The notes under the pieces are model-generated. The model worked only from the letters and a program-made list of their open reading frames with translations, was not told where the DNA came from and searched no databases. From contig JAEVZA010000464.1 in assembly GCA_023392475.1 (NCBI GenBank), forward strand, positions 1-33,706: 33,706 bases of DNA, in the 5' to 3' direction. This stretch comes from Actinomycetes bacterium (lineage in GTDB: Bacteria > Actinomycetota > Acidimicrobiia > Acidimicrobiales > Microtrichaceae). Both the position numbers and the translations under genes were made by a program. Every line of letters begins with the position of its first letter. Position 1 is the stretch's first letter. Shown one piece after another: positions 8,384-16,815 of the stretch.

Positions 8384-8430
8384 ATATAGGGGTCCTCACG
8401 GACGCTGAGCGTCCGCGAGGATCCCTATAT
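8384..8430. repeat. 47-nt near-perfect palindrome (element 1)
   Basis: Bases 8384-8406 pair with 8408-8430 around 8407; 21 of 23 positions are Watson-Crick, one is G-U and one is a mismatch (8398/8416). The centre is GGACGCTGAGCGTCC (8400-8414). It lies between two minus-strand genes, so it could end transcription from the upstream hydrolase gene or act in the leader of the MgtE-like gene. The outer ends read CCTATAT outward on both strands, which resembles a -10 box. The core recurs in the element at 12238-12288. Confidence 0.75.
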
Positions 8431-8536
8431 CCCCCGGGCGCGGGGTGCTCGCACGCGCTGCGGCCCAGCGTCCCCGGCTTCTGCGGCGCCCAGAGCTCGT
8501 GGAACGAGATCGAGGACCCCTCTTTCGCCGGACGGG

Positions 8537-9502
8537 TCAGTGGTCGGTGGTGCGGCGGTGCTCGAGGTCGACCAGCCAGGACCGGTACCAGTCGGGATCG
8601 GTCAGCTGCGACGGGTGATGCCCGGGGAGCGACGACACGAGCATCGTCGGCACGACCTCGAACGAGAAGCTGAGCAGCAGGCGGGCGAGTCGCCACCACG
8701 TGCCCGGGAGGCGCAGCCGGCGGTCGGCGCGGAGCATGCCGAGCGTGGCGGTGAGGCTGAACACGGCGAGCAGCACCAGGGAGCAGGCGCCGGCCCAGGC
8801 GAGTCGGAGGTGCGACCCGTCGACCTCGCGCCACACGTCGTGGGCGACCGACTTGTGCTCGACCTCCTCGGCGAGGTGCCACAGGAAGAGGTCGGTGGCG
8901 GCAGGGTCCGCGCCGCGCAGGAACTCGGCCAGGTGGTCGCTCGTCCACCGGGCGAGGCTGTAGGCGATGGTCTCGGACGCCGCGGCGTAGGCGAGGCTGA
9001 AGCGGAGGCTGCGCGTCCGCCCGAGCCGGGCGTAGGTGCGGCGCATGCGCCGCTCCACCCGCTCGAGCCGCGGGTAGCGGGCCCGCAGCAGCGCGTTGAA
9101 CCCGCGGTGCACCCGTTGGTGCTGGAGCTCTTGCGTGGCGAAGTCGATCGCGGTGGCCGCCAGCTCCGGGTCGAGGGACCCCGCGGCGCGGCGGACCGTG
9201 GCGGCGAAGTACGGCTCGACGTACGGCATCATCAGCGACACCGAGTTCGCGGCGGCCACGAACTCCGGTGCACCCGGGTTCCAGACGGCATCGGTGCCCG
9301 GGTCCACGTCGAGGTCGAGGTGGGGGCGGAGCACGACGGGCCGTGCGTCGTGGCGGTCCAGCCCACCGGGCGAGCCGGGGAGCCACCCGGCGGTCGGCGA
9401 GTCGGACGGGTCGGGGGAGTCGGGGGAGTCGGGTCGGTGCGCGACGGCGGGCGGTCGGTCCACCCCCGTCCATCGGCACGCGGGGCTCGGGGATGGAGGC
9501 AT
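8537..9502 (-). CDS. Predicted metal-dependent hydrolase, PF10118 (ferritin-like helical fold)
   Basis: A 321-aa protein that matches the PF10118 'predicted metal-dependent hydrolase' family. Key segments are WNPGAPEFVAAANSVSLMMPYVEPYF, then ATQELQHQRVHRGFN, then ASETIAYS and LWHLAEEVEHKSVAHDV. The ExxxH-type Glu and His residues are arranged like a di-metal four-helix bundle. Hydrophobic stretches near the C terminus suggest membrane association. The N terminus is uncertain: ATG 9502 is used, but the first ~55 residues are low complexity (a PDSPDSPDPSDSP run) and a GTG at 9334 would start just before the conserved region. The activity of the family is not established. Confidence 0.8.
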   Translation of the reverse strand: MPPSPSPACRWTGVDRPPAVAHRPDSPDSPDPSDSPTAGWLPGSPGGLDRHDARPVVLRPHLDLDVDPGTDAVWNPGAPEFVAAANSVSLMMPYVEPYFAATVRRAAGSLDPELAATAIDFATQELQHQRVHRGFNALLRARYPRLERVERRMRRTYARLGRTRSLRFSLAYAAASETIAYSLARWTSDHLAEFLRGADPAATDLFLWHLAEEVEHKSVAHDVWREVDGSHLRLAWAGACSLVLLAVFSLTATLGMLRADRRLRLPGTWWRLARLLLSFSFEVVPTMLVSSLPGHHPSQLTDPDWYRSWLVDLEHRRTTDH

Positions 9503-9513
9503 CCGGCCCATCG

Positions 9514-9552
9514 GGCGGGGCGGCCCCGCCGGCGCCCGCCTGCCGGGCGCCG
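9514..9552. repeat. Two adjacent strong hairpins upstream of the PF10118 gene
   Basis: The first pairs GGCGGGG (9514-9520) with CCCCGCC (9524-9530). The second pairs CGGCGCCCG (9530-9538) with CGGGCGCCG (9544-9552). They share one base, so both could not form fully at once. They sit just upstream of the minus-strand gene start and about 120 bases before the plus-strand -10 at 9674. Confidence 0.45.
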
Positions 9553-9673
9553 ACCGGCCGTGCGCCCGAGGTGGCCCACCCGCGGTCGCCCGGTGGCCGT
9601 GCGGTGGCCGAGTCGTGACCGGATCGTGACGCTCCGGAAACACGGGGAGCCGGGTCCGGGCGGGGTCCGGAAC

Positions 9674-9679
9674 TACGAT
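9674..9679 (+). promoter_or_regulatory. -10 hexamer for the amino-acid ABC operon
   Basis: TACGAT fits TANNNT and lies 55 nt before the lipoprotein ATG. A Shine-Dalgarno-like GAGGTGAT (9723-9730) lies in the leader. No clear -35 box is visible at the usual distance. Confidence 0.4.
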
Positions 9680-9733
9680 CTGCGCACCCTGTCCATCGTC
9701 CGGGCCCCGACGGGTGCCCACCGAGGTGATCAC

Positions 9734-10546
9734 ATGCTCCGACGAACGCTCCGGATCACGGCCCTCGTGGCCATCGCCGCGCTGGCACTGGCGGCCTGCG
9801 GCGACGACAAGTCCGACTCGTCCTCCGGCAGCACGACGACGGCGAAGTCGGGAGCGCTCGTCATCTGCTCCGACATCCCCTACGAGCCCATGGAGATGGA
9901 GGCGACCGACACCAAGACGCCGAGCGGCTACACGGGCTTCGACATCGACCTCGTCCAGGAGATCGCCACCAAGGCCGGCAAGAGCCTCGAGGTGAAGGTC
10001 ACGCCGTTCGACGGCATCTTCGCCGCCATGGACGCCGGCAAGTGCAACGCCGTCGTCTCCTCCGTGACGATCACCGACGAGCGCAAGAAGAACATGGACT
10101 TCTCCGAGCCGTACTTCGACTCGAACCAGTCGCTGATGGTCCTCAAGACGAACGCGGACAAGTTCAAGACGCTCGACGACCTGGCCGGCAAGACGATCGG
10201 CGTCCAGTCCGGGACCACCGGCGAGGAGTACGCCAAGGACCACACGCCGAGCGGGGCCACGATCAAGGCCCTGCCGGGCGCCTCGGACCTCTTCGCGGCG
10301 CTCGACGCCGGGTCGATCGACGCGATCCTGCAGGACTACCCGATCAACGCCTACCGGGCCACGAAGCGCGACAACGTCGTCATCACCCAGAAGATCAAGA
10401 CCGGTGAGCAGTACGGCATGGCGGTGAAGAAGGGCGACGCCGACACGCTGAAGCTCCTCGACGACGGCATCGCGGCCGCGAAGGCGAACGGCACCTACGA
10501 CACGCTCTACGAGAAGTACTTCGGCGAGAAGCCGTCGGCGAGCTGA
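9734..10546 (+). CDS. Polar amino-acid ABC transporter substrate-binding lipoprotein
   Basis: A 270-aa extracellular binding protein of the SBP_bac_3 family, the capture subunit of a polar amino-acid importer. The signal peptide ends in the lipobox LAAC with the lipidated Cys at C22, followed by a Ser/Thr-rich linker. The family signature GYTGFDIDLVQEIA is near residues 65-78. FDGIFAAMDAGKCNAVVS and FSEPYFDSNQSLMV follow, as usual. The ATG at 9734 has AGGTGAT upstream. Permease and ATPase genes follow in order on the same strand. The bound amino acid cannot be named from sequence. Confidence 0.94.
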   Translation: MLRRTLRITALVAIAALALAACGDDKSDSSSGSTTTAKSGALVICSDIPYEPMEMEATDTKTPSGYTGFDIDLVQEIATKAGKSLEVKVTPFDGIFAAMDAGKCNAVVSSVTITDERKKNMDFSEPYFDSNQSLMVLKTNADKFKTLDDLAGKTIGVQSGTTGEEYAKDHTPSGATIKALPGASDLFAALDAGSIDAILQDYPINAYRATKRDNVVITQKIKTGEQYGMAVKKGDADTLKLLDDGIAAAKANGTYDTLYEKYFGEKPSAS

Positions 10547-10564
10547 CCGAACCGACCGCAGGGT

Positions 10565-10592
10565 CGTCGGGGTGCGGGCGGGCACCCCGACG
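10565..10592 (+). promoter_or_regulatory. 11-bp stem-loop between binding-protein and permease genes
   Basis: CGTCGGGGTGC (10565-10575) pairs perfectly with GCACCCCGACG (10582-10592) around a 6-nt loop, starting 18 bases after the lipoprotein stop. Stem-loops here are a known way to stabilise binding-protein mRNA and reduce read-through into the permease. A GTG at 10572 falls inside this hairpin, which argues against it as the permease start. Confidence 0.65.
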
Positions 10593-10643
10593 GTCCGCAC
10601 CCCGCAGATCCCACCAGGTCGCCACCCGGCCCGAGGCCCGCCC

Positions 10644-11443
10644 GTGAACCGACGTCGCCGATCCACCCTGATCCAGTGGGCCATCTTCGTGGCCGGCCTC
10701 GCGGTCGTCGCCCTCGCGCTCGGCTTCACGGTCCGTTGGGGTGACCTGGCCCAGAACTTCTTCCACTGGGACGACTTCACCGCGCAGTTCCCCGGGATCA
10801 TCACCGAGGCGGCGCGCAACACCCTGATCTACACGGCGATCGGCTTCAGCGGCGGCCTCGTCCTGGGCCTCGTCGCGGCGATCATGCGCCAGTCGTCGGT
10901 GGCTCCCGCCCGGTTCCTCGCCACCATCTACATCGAGGTGTTCCGCGCCCTGCCCGCGCTGCTCACGATCCTGATCGTGGGCTTCGGCATCCCGATCGCC
11001 TTCGGCGCCGAGAACCTGCCGCAGTTCTTCAAGTCGCTGTACGGCTCGGGCGGCACCGCGCTGGCCCTCGTGGCCGGCGCCTACCTGGCGGAGACGATCC
11101 GGGCGGGCATCGAGGCCGTGCCCCGCGGCCAGGTCGAGGCCTCCCGGTCGCTCGGCATGACCGCCGGCCAGACGATGCGCTCGATCGTGCTGCCCCAGGC
11201 GTTCCGGGTCATCCTCCCGCCGCTCACCAACGAGCTCGTGCTGCTCCTGAAGGACACCTCGCTCCTCGCGATCCTCGGGGTCGCCATCGGCGAGCGCGAG
11301 CTCACGACGTGGGGGCGGACGGTGTCGAACTCGATCGGCAACTACACGCCGCTCGTGGCCGCCGCGGTGTGCTACCTCGTCATCACGATCCCGTTGAGCC
11401 AGCTCGTGAAGTACGTCGAGCGCCGGACGAGCGCGGGGCAGCG

Positions 11444-11447
<4 letters not shown>
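10644..11447 (+). CDS. Polar amino-acid ABC transporter permease
   Basis: A 267-aa inner-membrane subunit of the HisMQ type. About five hydrophobic segments are visible, the first near residues 10-30. The EAA loop that contacts the ATPase is EAVPRGQVEASRSLGMTAGQ followed by MRSIVLPQAFRVILPPLTNE. The GTG at 10644 is chosen: GAGG lies at 10633-10636, and the start places the first membrane helix close to the N terminus after a positive RRRRS patch. The stop overlaps the ATPase start by GTGA. Only one permease gene is present, so a homodimer is likely. Confidence 0.92.
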
Positions 11448-12226
<779 letters not shown>

Positions 12227-12237
12227 TCCCCCAGACA

Positions 12238-12288
12238 CGAAATCCTGTGCGTGCGGGACGCTCAGCGTTCCGCACGCACAGGATTTCG
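12238..12288. terminator. 51-nt near-perfect palindrome (element 2), bidirectional terminator
   Basis: Bases 12238-12262 pair with 12264-12288 around 12263: 24 Watson-Crick pairs and one G-U. It lies between the convergent ABC ATPase and binding-protein genes, 11 and 27 bases from their stops. On the minus strand its centre reads GAACGCTGAGCGTCC, 14 of 15 identical to the centre of the element at 8384-8430. The outer stems of the two elements are unrelated. Confidence 0.8.
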
Positions 12289-12315
12289 GTCGTTCGGAGT
12301 CGGTGAGCGCGGGCG

Positions 12316-13743
12316 CTAGATCGGCCGCGAGGGGTCGACCTTGCCCTTGCCGGCGTTGCTCGGCACCTGCGTGACGCCGTTGGTCGGGCAGTGGAACCCG
12401 TCGCCGTCGTCGCCCTTGCCGCCGATCTTCGGGTACGCCCGGACGAACTTGCCGTCCTCCACCTTCAGCAGCATCGAGCACGTGCCGGCGACGGTCTGGT
12501 CGAAGCGGGACGGGTCCTGGGCGGCGTGCAGGCCGCCGGCCGTCCAGTCGGAGATCGCTGCGGCCTGCTCCAGGATGCACGTCCGGTCGAGCTGGCCGTC
12601 GTTCTTCTTCGAGCACTGGTTCGCCGCCGTGGCGAAGAGGAGCCACGCGCTCGTGGCCTGCATGCCGAGCGGGCCGGTGCGGGCGTCAGGCACGTACTTC
12701 TTCAGGTTGTCGAGGTACTCCTGCACGGCCGGCCAGCGGCTCGCCTCCTCGATGGGGTGCATCGTCATGCGCACGTAGGACCCCTCGGGTGCGGCGTTGC
12801 CGACCGAGAACAGCAGCGGGTCGTACATGTTCGTCTCGAGGAGCGGCGTCCCCTTCCAGCCCTGCTCGCGCAGCTTGGCGAGGAGGTTGGCCAGCTGGCC
12901 GGCCTCGCCGACCCACATGAGCGACGTGGCGCCGGACTCGATGATCGACTGCGCCAGCGGGGTCCAGTCGGTCAGGCCGGTCGGCGGGAACGGGAAGGTG
13001 CCGGCCAGGTCCATGCCGACGTCCTTCACCGCGGCCACGTACTTGTCCTTGGTGAGGACGAGCGACGGCAGGTCGCCGTAGGCGATCGCCACCTTCTTCG
13101 CGGCCTCCGGCTGGAGCTGCTTGAAGTCCCGGATCCACGTGTTCGAGACGCTCGACGGCGGGTTCGGCGCGGGCTGCACCTGGCCGTTCGAGTCCGCCTT
13201 CTCCGGCGACACGGCGTAGCCCGGGAGGTCGATCATCTTGCACTTGTGGAAGTCCGAGCCGTCCTTGCCGGAGAACTCGAGGTTGTCCTGGACGAACCCG
13301 CCGCCGACCATCGCGAACACGTCGGAGCACGCCGTCGCCATGGCGGACTCGACCTCGAAGATGCCGGCGTTCAGCTCGATCGGGTTGATCTTCAGCCCGC
13401 CGATGCCGCCTTGGGCGTTGCACCAGTCGGCGAAGGAGACCGACGCGTCCCACATGTCCTTGTTCAGGCCGGGACGGATGCTGGAGGTGCGGTCGGAGGC
13501 GACGCCGATGTTCAGCTCGCCGTCGCTCTTGCCCTGCTCGCCGGCCTTGATCGTGTCCTTGCCCGGTCCGCACACGTCCTTGAGGCTGCCGAAGTCCGCC
13601 GACGCGGTGGTCGCCGCCTTCGCCGTGGTCGTAAACTCGGACGAGGCACCCTCGTCCTTCGAGCCGCCGCTGGCCCCGCACGCGGCGGCGACGAGCGACA
13701 CGGTCAGTGCCAGGCACATGAGGACGGACCACGAACGACGCAT
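12316..13743 (-). CDS. Branched-chain-type ABC substrate-binding lipoprotein (Peripla_BP_6-like)
   Basis: A 475-aa secreted binding protein. The signal peptide ends at a lipobox-like VAAAC with C22 as the lipidated residue, followed by a Ser/Thr/Ala-rich linker. The core, from DGELNIGVASDRTSSIRPGL onward, resembles type I periplasmic folds of the LivJ/Peripla_BP_6 family, with a second lobe near KKVAIAYGDLPSLVL and ATSLMWVGEAGQLANLL. Several extra Cys residues are present (VCGPG, DWCNAQ, TACSD, HKCKM, QCSKK, RTCI, GTCS, FHCP) and probably form disulfides. The ATG at 13743 follows a GGGGGG run. No LivHMGF partner genes are nearby, so it may serve a transporter encoded elsewhere. Confidence 0.85.
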   Translation of the reverse strand: MRRSWSVLMCLALTVSLVAAACGASGGSKDEGASSEFTTTAKAATTASADFGSLKDVCGPGKDTIKAGEQGKSDGELNIGVASDRTSSIRPGLNKDMWDASVSFADWCNAQGGIGGLKINPIELNAGIFEVESAMATACSDVFAMVGGGFVQDNLEFSGKDGSDFHKCKMIDLPGYAVSPEKADSNGQVQPAPNPPSSVSNTWIRDFKQLQPEAAKKVAIAYGDLPSLVLTKDKYVAAVKDVGMDLAGTFPFPPTGLTDWTPLAQSIIESGATSLMWVGEAGQLANLLAKLREQGWKGTPLLETNMYDPLLFSVGNAAPEGSYVRMTMHPIEEASRWPAVQEYLDNLKKYVPDARTGPLGMQATSAWLLFATAANQCSKKNDGQLDRTCILEQAAAISDWTAGGLHAAQDPSRFDQTVAGTCSMLLKVEDGKFVRAYPKIGGKGDDGDGFHCPTNGVTQVPSNAGKGKVDPSRPI

Positions 13744-13775
13744 CGAACCCCCCGGAACGGTCAACGTGTGCGGTC

Positions 13776-13807
13776 ACCGTAGACCGGGCGCGCCTGTGGC
13801 GCCTGTC
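13776..13807 (-). promoter_or_regulatory. Putative promoter region of the binding-protein gene with a tandem 9-mer
   Basis: TACGGT on the minus strand (13781 to 13776) fits TANNNT and lies 32 nt before the start. Just upstream is a tandem repeat, GCGCCTGTG then GCGCCTGTC (13790-13798 and 13799-13807), which could be a regulator site. Confidence 0.3.
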
Positions 13808-13856
13808 ACTCGCGCCGATCGCTCAGCTCCGCTCGGACCACGTGCGCCGAGGTCGC

Positions 13857-13873
13857 CGCGCCCGACGGGCGCG
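13857..13873 (-). terminator. Terminator hairpin of the CaiB-family gene
   Basis: CGCGCCC (13857-13863) pairs perfectly with GGGCGCG (13867-13873) around a 3-nt loop, five bases beyond the stop of the CoA transferase gene. No U-tract follows. Confidence 0.55.
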
Positions 13874-13878
13874 AGCGC

Positions 13879-15123
13879 TCAGCCGATGACGCCGCGGGCG
13901 CGCAGGTCGTCGAGGCGGTCGGCGTCGAGGCCGAGCTCGGTGCCGAGCACGTCGTCGGTGTGCTCGCCGAGCCACGGCACCCGCGCCTCGGGGCCCTCGG
14001 CGACGTCGGACAGCTTCACCGGGTTGCCCGGGGTCAGGATCGGCTGGTCGATCCCGTCGGTCCGGGGCATCTCCACGAGCATGTGCCGCGCCGCGACGTG
14101 GGGGTCGTGCACGATCTCCTCGTCGGACAGGCACGGGCCGGCGGCGAGGCCGGCGGCCGACAGCTCGGCGGCGGCCCCGGTCTTCGTGCGCGACTCGGCC
14201 CACGACTCGATCGCCGGCCGGATCACGTCGTCGAGGTGGTCGACCCAGCCCTGGCGCACGGCCAACCGAGCGTCGGTGAGCCAGTCCTCGCGGCCGATGA
14301 GCCGGGCGAGGGACTCGAACTGGTGCTCGCGGACGACCTGCAGGACGAACCAGCCGTCGGCGGCCCGGAACGTCGTGAGGATCAGCGGGCCGACGTCGCC
14401 GCCCCGCAGCCCCATCGACCAGAAGTTGGAGACGATGTCGGTCATCGCGATCAGCGCGTCGAGCATCGCCACGTCGACGTACTGGCCGTGACCCGTGCGG
14501 TCGCGGTGGCGCAGCGCGGCGAGGATGCCGATCGTGGCGAAGAGCGCGGCCGAGATGTCGCCGAGCGCGCCCACCGGGTTCGCCGTCGGCGGGCGGCCGT
14601 CCTTCGCCATGAAGTCGTAGATGCCCGACATCGCCTCGACGATCGACGCGAAGGCGGGCCGGTCGCGGTACGGCGTCTCGGTCGTGTTGCCGAACCCCGA
14701 CACGGACACGTACACGCACGCGGGGTGCACCGCGGCGAGGTCCTCGTAGGCGAGGCCGAGCCGGGCCACGGCACCGGCCTTGAAGTTCTCGGCGACCACG
14801 TCGAAGTGCGGCGCGAGGTCGAGGACGAGCTGGCGGCCCTCGGGCTGCTTGAGGTCGATGCACACGCTGCGCTTCGAGAGGTTGTTGCGCAGGAAGGTGG
14901 CGCCGACCTGGCGGCCCTCGGGATCGGTCATGGCCGGCAGCGACGAGCGACCGAGGTCGCCGCCGCGGGGCGACTCGACCTTCACGACCTCCGCTCCGAG
15001 GCGGCCGAGGAGCTGCGTCGCGTACGGGAGGGCCTGCATCTGCTCCAGGGCCAGGATGCGGACGCCGTCGAGCGGCTTGCCCGACGCGAGGGCGTCGGCG
15101 TTGGCGATGTCTCCCAGCTGCAT
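13879..15123 (-). CDS. CaiB/BaiF family (family III) CoA transferase or racemase
   Basis: A 414-aa protein of the family that includes formyl-CoA transferase, CaiB and alpha-methylacyl-CoA racemase. The start LDGVRILALEQMQALPYATQLLGRLGAEVVKVESPRGGD is the typical N-terminal Rossmann region. NNLSKRSVCIDLK and DVVAENFKAGAVARLGL follow, and the catalytic Asp is likely in QYVDVAMLDALIA. The ATG at 15123 has GGGAGGG upstream. It would move CoA between acyl groups or epimerise an acyl-CoA during fatty or steroid side-chain breakdown. The divergent neighbour is a luciferase-like oxidoreductase. The exact acid is unknown. Confidence 0.93.
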   Translation of the reverse strand: MQLGDIANADALASGKPLDGVRILALEQMQALPYATQLLGRLGAEVVKVESPRGGDLGRSSLPAMTDPEGRQVGATFLRNNLSKRSVCIDLKQPEGRQLVLDLAPHFDVVAENFKAGAVARLGLAYEDLAAVHPACVYVSVSGFGNTTETPYRDRPAFASIVEAMSGIYDFMAKDGRPPTANPVGALGDISAALFATIGILAALRHRDRTGHGQYVDVAMLDALIAMTDIVSNFWSMGLRGGDVGPLILTTFRAADGWFVLQVVREHQFESLARLIGREDWLTDARLAVRQGWVDHLDDVIRPAIESWAESRTKTGAAAELSAAGLAAGPCLSDEEIVHDPHVAARHMLVEMPRTDGIDQPILTPGNPVKLSDVAEGPEARVPWLGEHTDDVLGTELGLDADRLDDLRARGVIG

Positions 15124-15168
15124 GCGATCCCTCCCGAGACCGTGTTCGGGGGCCGGTCCGGCGGCGGG

Positions 15169-15178
15169 AGCGTATCGT
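15169..15178. promoter_or_regulatory. Overlapping divergent -10 boxes
   Basis: On the plus strand TATCGT (15173-15178) would serve the luciferase-like gene, with a leader of about 60 nt. On the minus strand TACGCT (15174 to 15169) would serve the CaiB gene, with a leader of about 40 nt. The two hexamers share two bases, so polymerase could serve only one direction at a time. Confidence 0.35.
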
Positions 15179-15242
15179 GGCCGCCTCCGGAGGTCCGAGT
15201 CCGGTCCCGCCCCGCGGGCCGGTGGCCCGGGACCACGAGACG

Positions 15243-16130
15243 ATGGGCGACGCGATGCAGTTCCACCTCTTCCTGCCGCAGATGCGGATGTCCGTCGACG
15301 ACCTCGTCGACCGCGCCCGCGCGGCCGAGGCGGCGGGGTTCACGGGCATCGCGCTGATGGACCACCTGGCCCCGCCGCTGGCGCTGGACAAGCCGATGTG
15401 GGAGGCGATGACCGCCGCGACCTGGCTCGCGGCGCGGACCGACCGGCTGCAGGTGGGGCACCTCGTGCTGTGCGACGCGTTCCGGCACCCGGCGGTGCTG
15501 GCACGCCAGGCGGCCACGCTCGACCACGCGTCGGGCGGTCGCTTCGAGCTCGGCATCGGCTCCGGTTCCACGCCGGAGGAGCTGGGCGTGTTCGGGCTGC
15601 CCGGCGGCTCGGCGCGGGAGCGCATCGACCGGTTGGGCGAGACCCTGGCGATCCTGCGGGCCCTCTGGTCGGGCGAGGTGGTCGACCTCGACGGTCCCAC
15701 GATCGAGCTGCAGGGCGCCCGGCAGCTGCCGCTGCCGACCCGGCGCATCCCGATCGTGGTGGGCGGCACGGGCCGGCGCACCATGGAGCTCGTCGCCCGG
15801 TACGCGGACTGGTGGAACGTGCCCGTCCACGAGCTGGACCGGCTTGAGGACCTCCGGGAGCACGCCGGCGACGCCCGCACCTCCGTGCAGGTGGCGGTCA
15901 CCTACGTGCCCCCGGGCGCCGACCGCGACGAGGTGCTGGCCGGCGCGCAGCAGCGCTTCGGCTGGATGCAGCGCTCGGCCCGGCTCGTCGGGTCGGGGCC
16001 GGAGCTGGTCGAGGGGTTCGCGGCGCTCGCCGACCGGGGCGTCGACCGCGCCTACACCTGGTTCACCGACTTCGCCCCGCCCGAGGTGCTCGAGGCCTTC
16101 GGGGCCGAGGTGGTGCCGGCGGGCGCGTGA
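15243..16130 (+). CDS. LLM-class (luciferase-like) flavin/F420-dependent oxidoreductase
   Basis: A 295-aa TIM-barrel protein of the bacterial luciferase superfamily. The start MQFHLFLPQMRMSVDDLVDRARAAEAAGFTGIALMDHL, then LQVGHLVLCDAFRHPAVLARQAATLDHASGGRFELGIGSGS, is the family pattern. A late glycine-rich IVVGGTGRRTMELVARYADWWN segment forms the cofactor phosphate site. Such actinobacterial proteins often use F420, but FMN cannot be excluded. ATG 15243 is used; ATG 15255 is an alternative, and the Shine-Dalgarno is weak for both. It shares a divergent promoter region with the CaiB CoA transferase, hinting at a shared pathway. Confidence 0.9.
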   Translation: MGDAMQFHLFLPQMRMSVDDLVDRARAAEAAGFTGIALMDHLAPPLALDKPMWEAMTAATWLAARTDRLQVGHLVLCDAFRHPAVLARQAATLDHASGGRFELGIGSGSTPEELGVFGLPGGSARERIDRLGETLAILRALWSGEVVDLDGPTIELQGARQLPLPTRRIPIVVGGTGRRTMELVARYADWWNVPVHELDRLEDLREHAGDARTSVQVAVTYVPPGADRDEVLAGAQQRFGWMQRSARLVGSGPELVEGFAALADRGVDRAYTWFTDFAPPEVLEAFGAEVVPAGA

Positions 16131-16149
16131 CCGGCCCGCTCCCGGCCGG
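16131..16149. terminator. Hairpin between convergent genes
   Basis: CCGGCC (16131-16136) pairs with GGCCGG (16144-16149) around a 7-nt loop. It fills the 24-base gap between the luciferase-like and SnoaL-like stops and would work on both strands. Confidence 0.45.
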
Positions 16150-16154
16150 CGCAG

Positions 16155-16559
16155 TCAGCCGAACCCGATCACCCGGCGGGCGAGGAGCCACCGGCCCTCG
16201 TGCCGGACGAGCTCGTCGTCGTAGGTGCCGACCCGGGCGACCGTCGGCGTGCCGGTCGTGTCCTCGAGGAACAGCCAGGTGGACGCGGCGGCGGCACGGT
16301 CGCCGTCCAGCGTCACGACCGTGGTGGTCGTGACGTGGCGGGTCCCCGAGCCCGGTCCGACCTCGCCGGCCGCCCGCCGCTCGAGGCTCCCGGCGCGGAT
16401 GTCGTCGTGGCCCCGTCGCACCGTGCCGGGCAGCTCCCACGACGCATCGGGAGCGAACAGCGCCACGTACGCGTCGACGTCGGGCCCGTCGGCGGTGCGG
16501 GACAGCGCGGCGATCACGTTGCGGACCGCGAGCTCGTCGGCGACGGGATCGTGCTCCAC
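16155..16559 (-). CDS. SnoaL-like (NTF2-fold) protein
   Basis: A 134-aa cone-fold protein. The pattern ELAVRNVIAALSRTADGPDVDAYVALFAPDASWELPG, followed by a beta-rich half ending in RHEGRWLLARRVIGFG, is typical of SnoaL_4-like domains. Members are dehydratases, isomerases or dioxygenases, or have no known activity. The GTG start at 16559 lies 6 nt after a TANNNT -10 box, so a leaderless transcript is likely. The gene is divergent from a small membrane protein gene whose promoter has the same hexamer. Confidence 0.85.
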   Translation of the reverse strand: MEHDPVADELAVRNVIAALSRTADGPDVDAYVALFAPDASWELPGTVRRGHDDIRAGSLERRAAGEVGPGSGTRHVTTTTVVTLDGDRAAAASTWLFLEDTTGTPTVARVGTYDDELVRHEGRWLLARRVIGFG

Positions 16560-16565
16560 GCCCGG

Positions 16566-16589
16566 ACGCTACCGCCGACCGGATAGCGT
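16566..16589. promoter_or_regulatory. Back-to-back leaderless promoters with identical -10 hexamers
   Basis: TAGCGT occurs on the minus strand (16571 to 16566), 6 nt before GTG 16559, and on the plus strand (16584-16589), 7 nt before GTG 16597. Each places the transcription start at or beside the start codon. The whole intergenic region is only 37 bases. Confidence 0.55.
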
Positions 16590-16596
16590 GTCGGCC

Positions 16597-16782
16597 GTGG
16601 GAAGCAGTGGGAGCAAGCCGAGGAAGCCGGAGCAGCACCACCTGCCGAAGGTGGGCAGCAAGGCGAACGAGCACTACGAGCTCGAGGAGCGCCGCAAGGA
16701 GGTGTTCCACGGCACGCCGTGGATCGTCGTCGCGGTCGTGCTGGTCGTCGTGCTCGTCGGCTGGCTCCTCATCACGATCTGA
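16597..16782 (+). CDS. Small single-TM membrane protein of unknown function
   Basis: A 61-aa protein that I do not recognise as a characterised family. Residues 1-40 are hydrophilic with many Lys, Glu and His (KPRKPEQHHLPKVGSK, HYELEERRKEVF). Residues 43-60 are a single hydrophobic helix rich in Val and Leu, ending two residues before the C terminus. This tail-anchor shape suggests the N terminus is cytoplasmic. Its GTG start follows a -10 box by 7 nt with no Shine-Dalgarno. Confidence 0.7.
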   Translation: MGSSGSKPRKPEQHHLPKVGSKANEHYELEERRKEVFHGTPWIVVAVVLVVVLVGWLLITI

Positions 16783-16796
16783 TCCGTCGGCGGCCC

Positions 16797-16815
16797 GCGC
16801 AGCGAGCTGCTGCGC
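16797..16815. terminator. Bidirectional terminator hairpin
   Basis: GCGCAGC (16797-16803) pairs with GCTGCGC (16809-16815), with one more G-U pair inside. It abuts the stop of the carboxyltransferase gene (16816-16818) and lies 14 bases after the stop of the small membrane protein gene. Confidence 0.55.

Noticed and set aside
10572..10643. An earlier GTG start for the ABC permease
   Set aside because: It lies in the loop side of an 11-bp stem and would add a Pro/Arg-rich lead before the first membrane helix.
15177..15242. GTG 15177 as start of the luciferase-like gene
   Set aside because: It overlaps the predicted -10 box TATCGT, and the family's N terminus begins at the later ATG.
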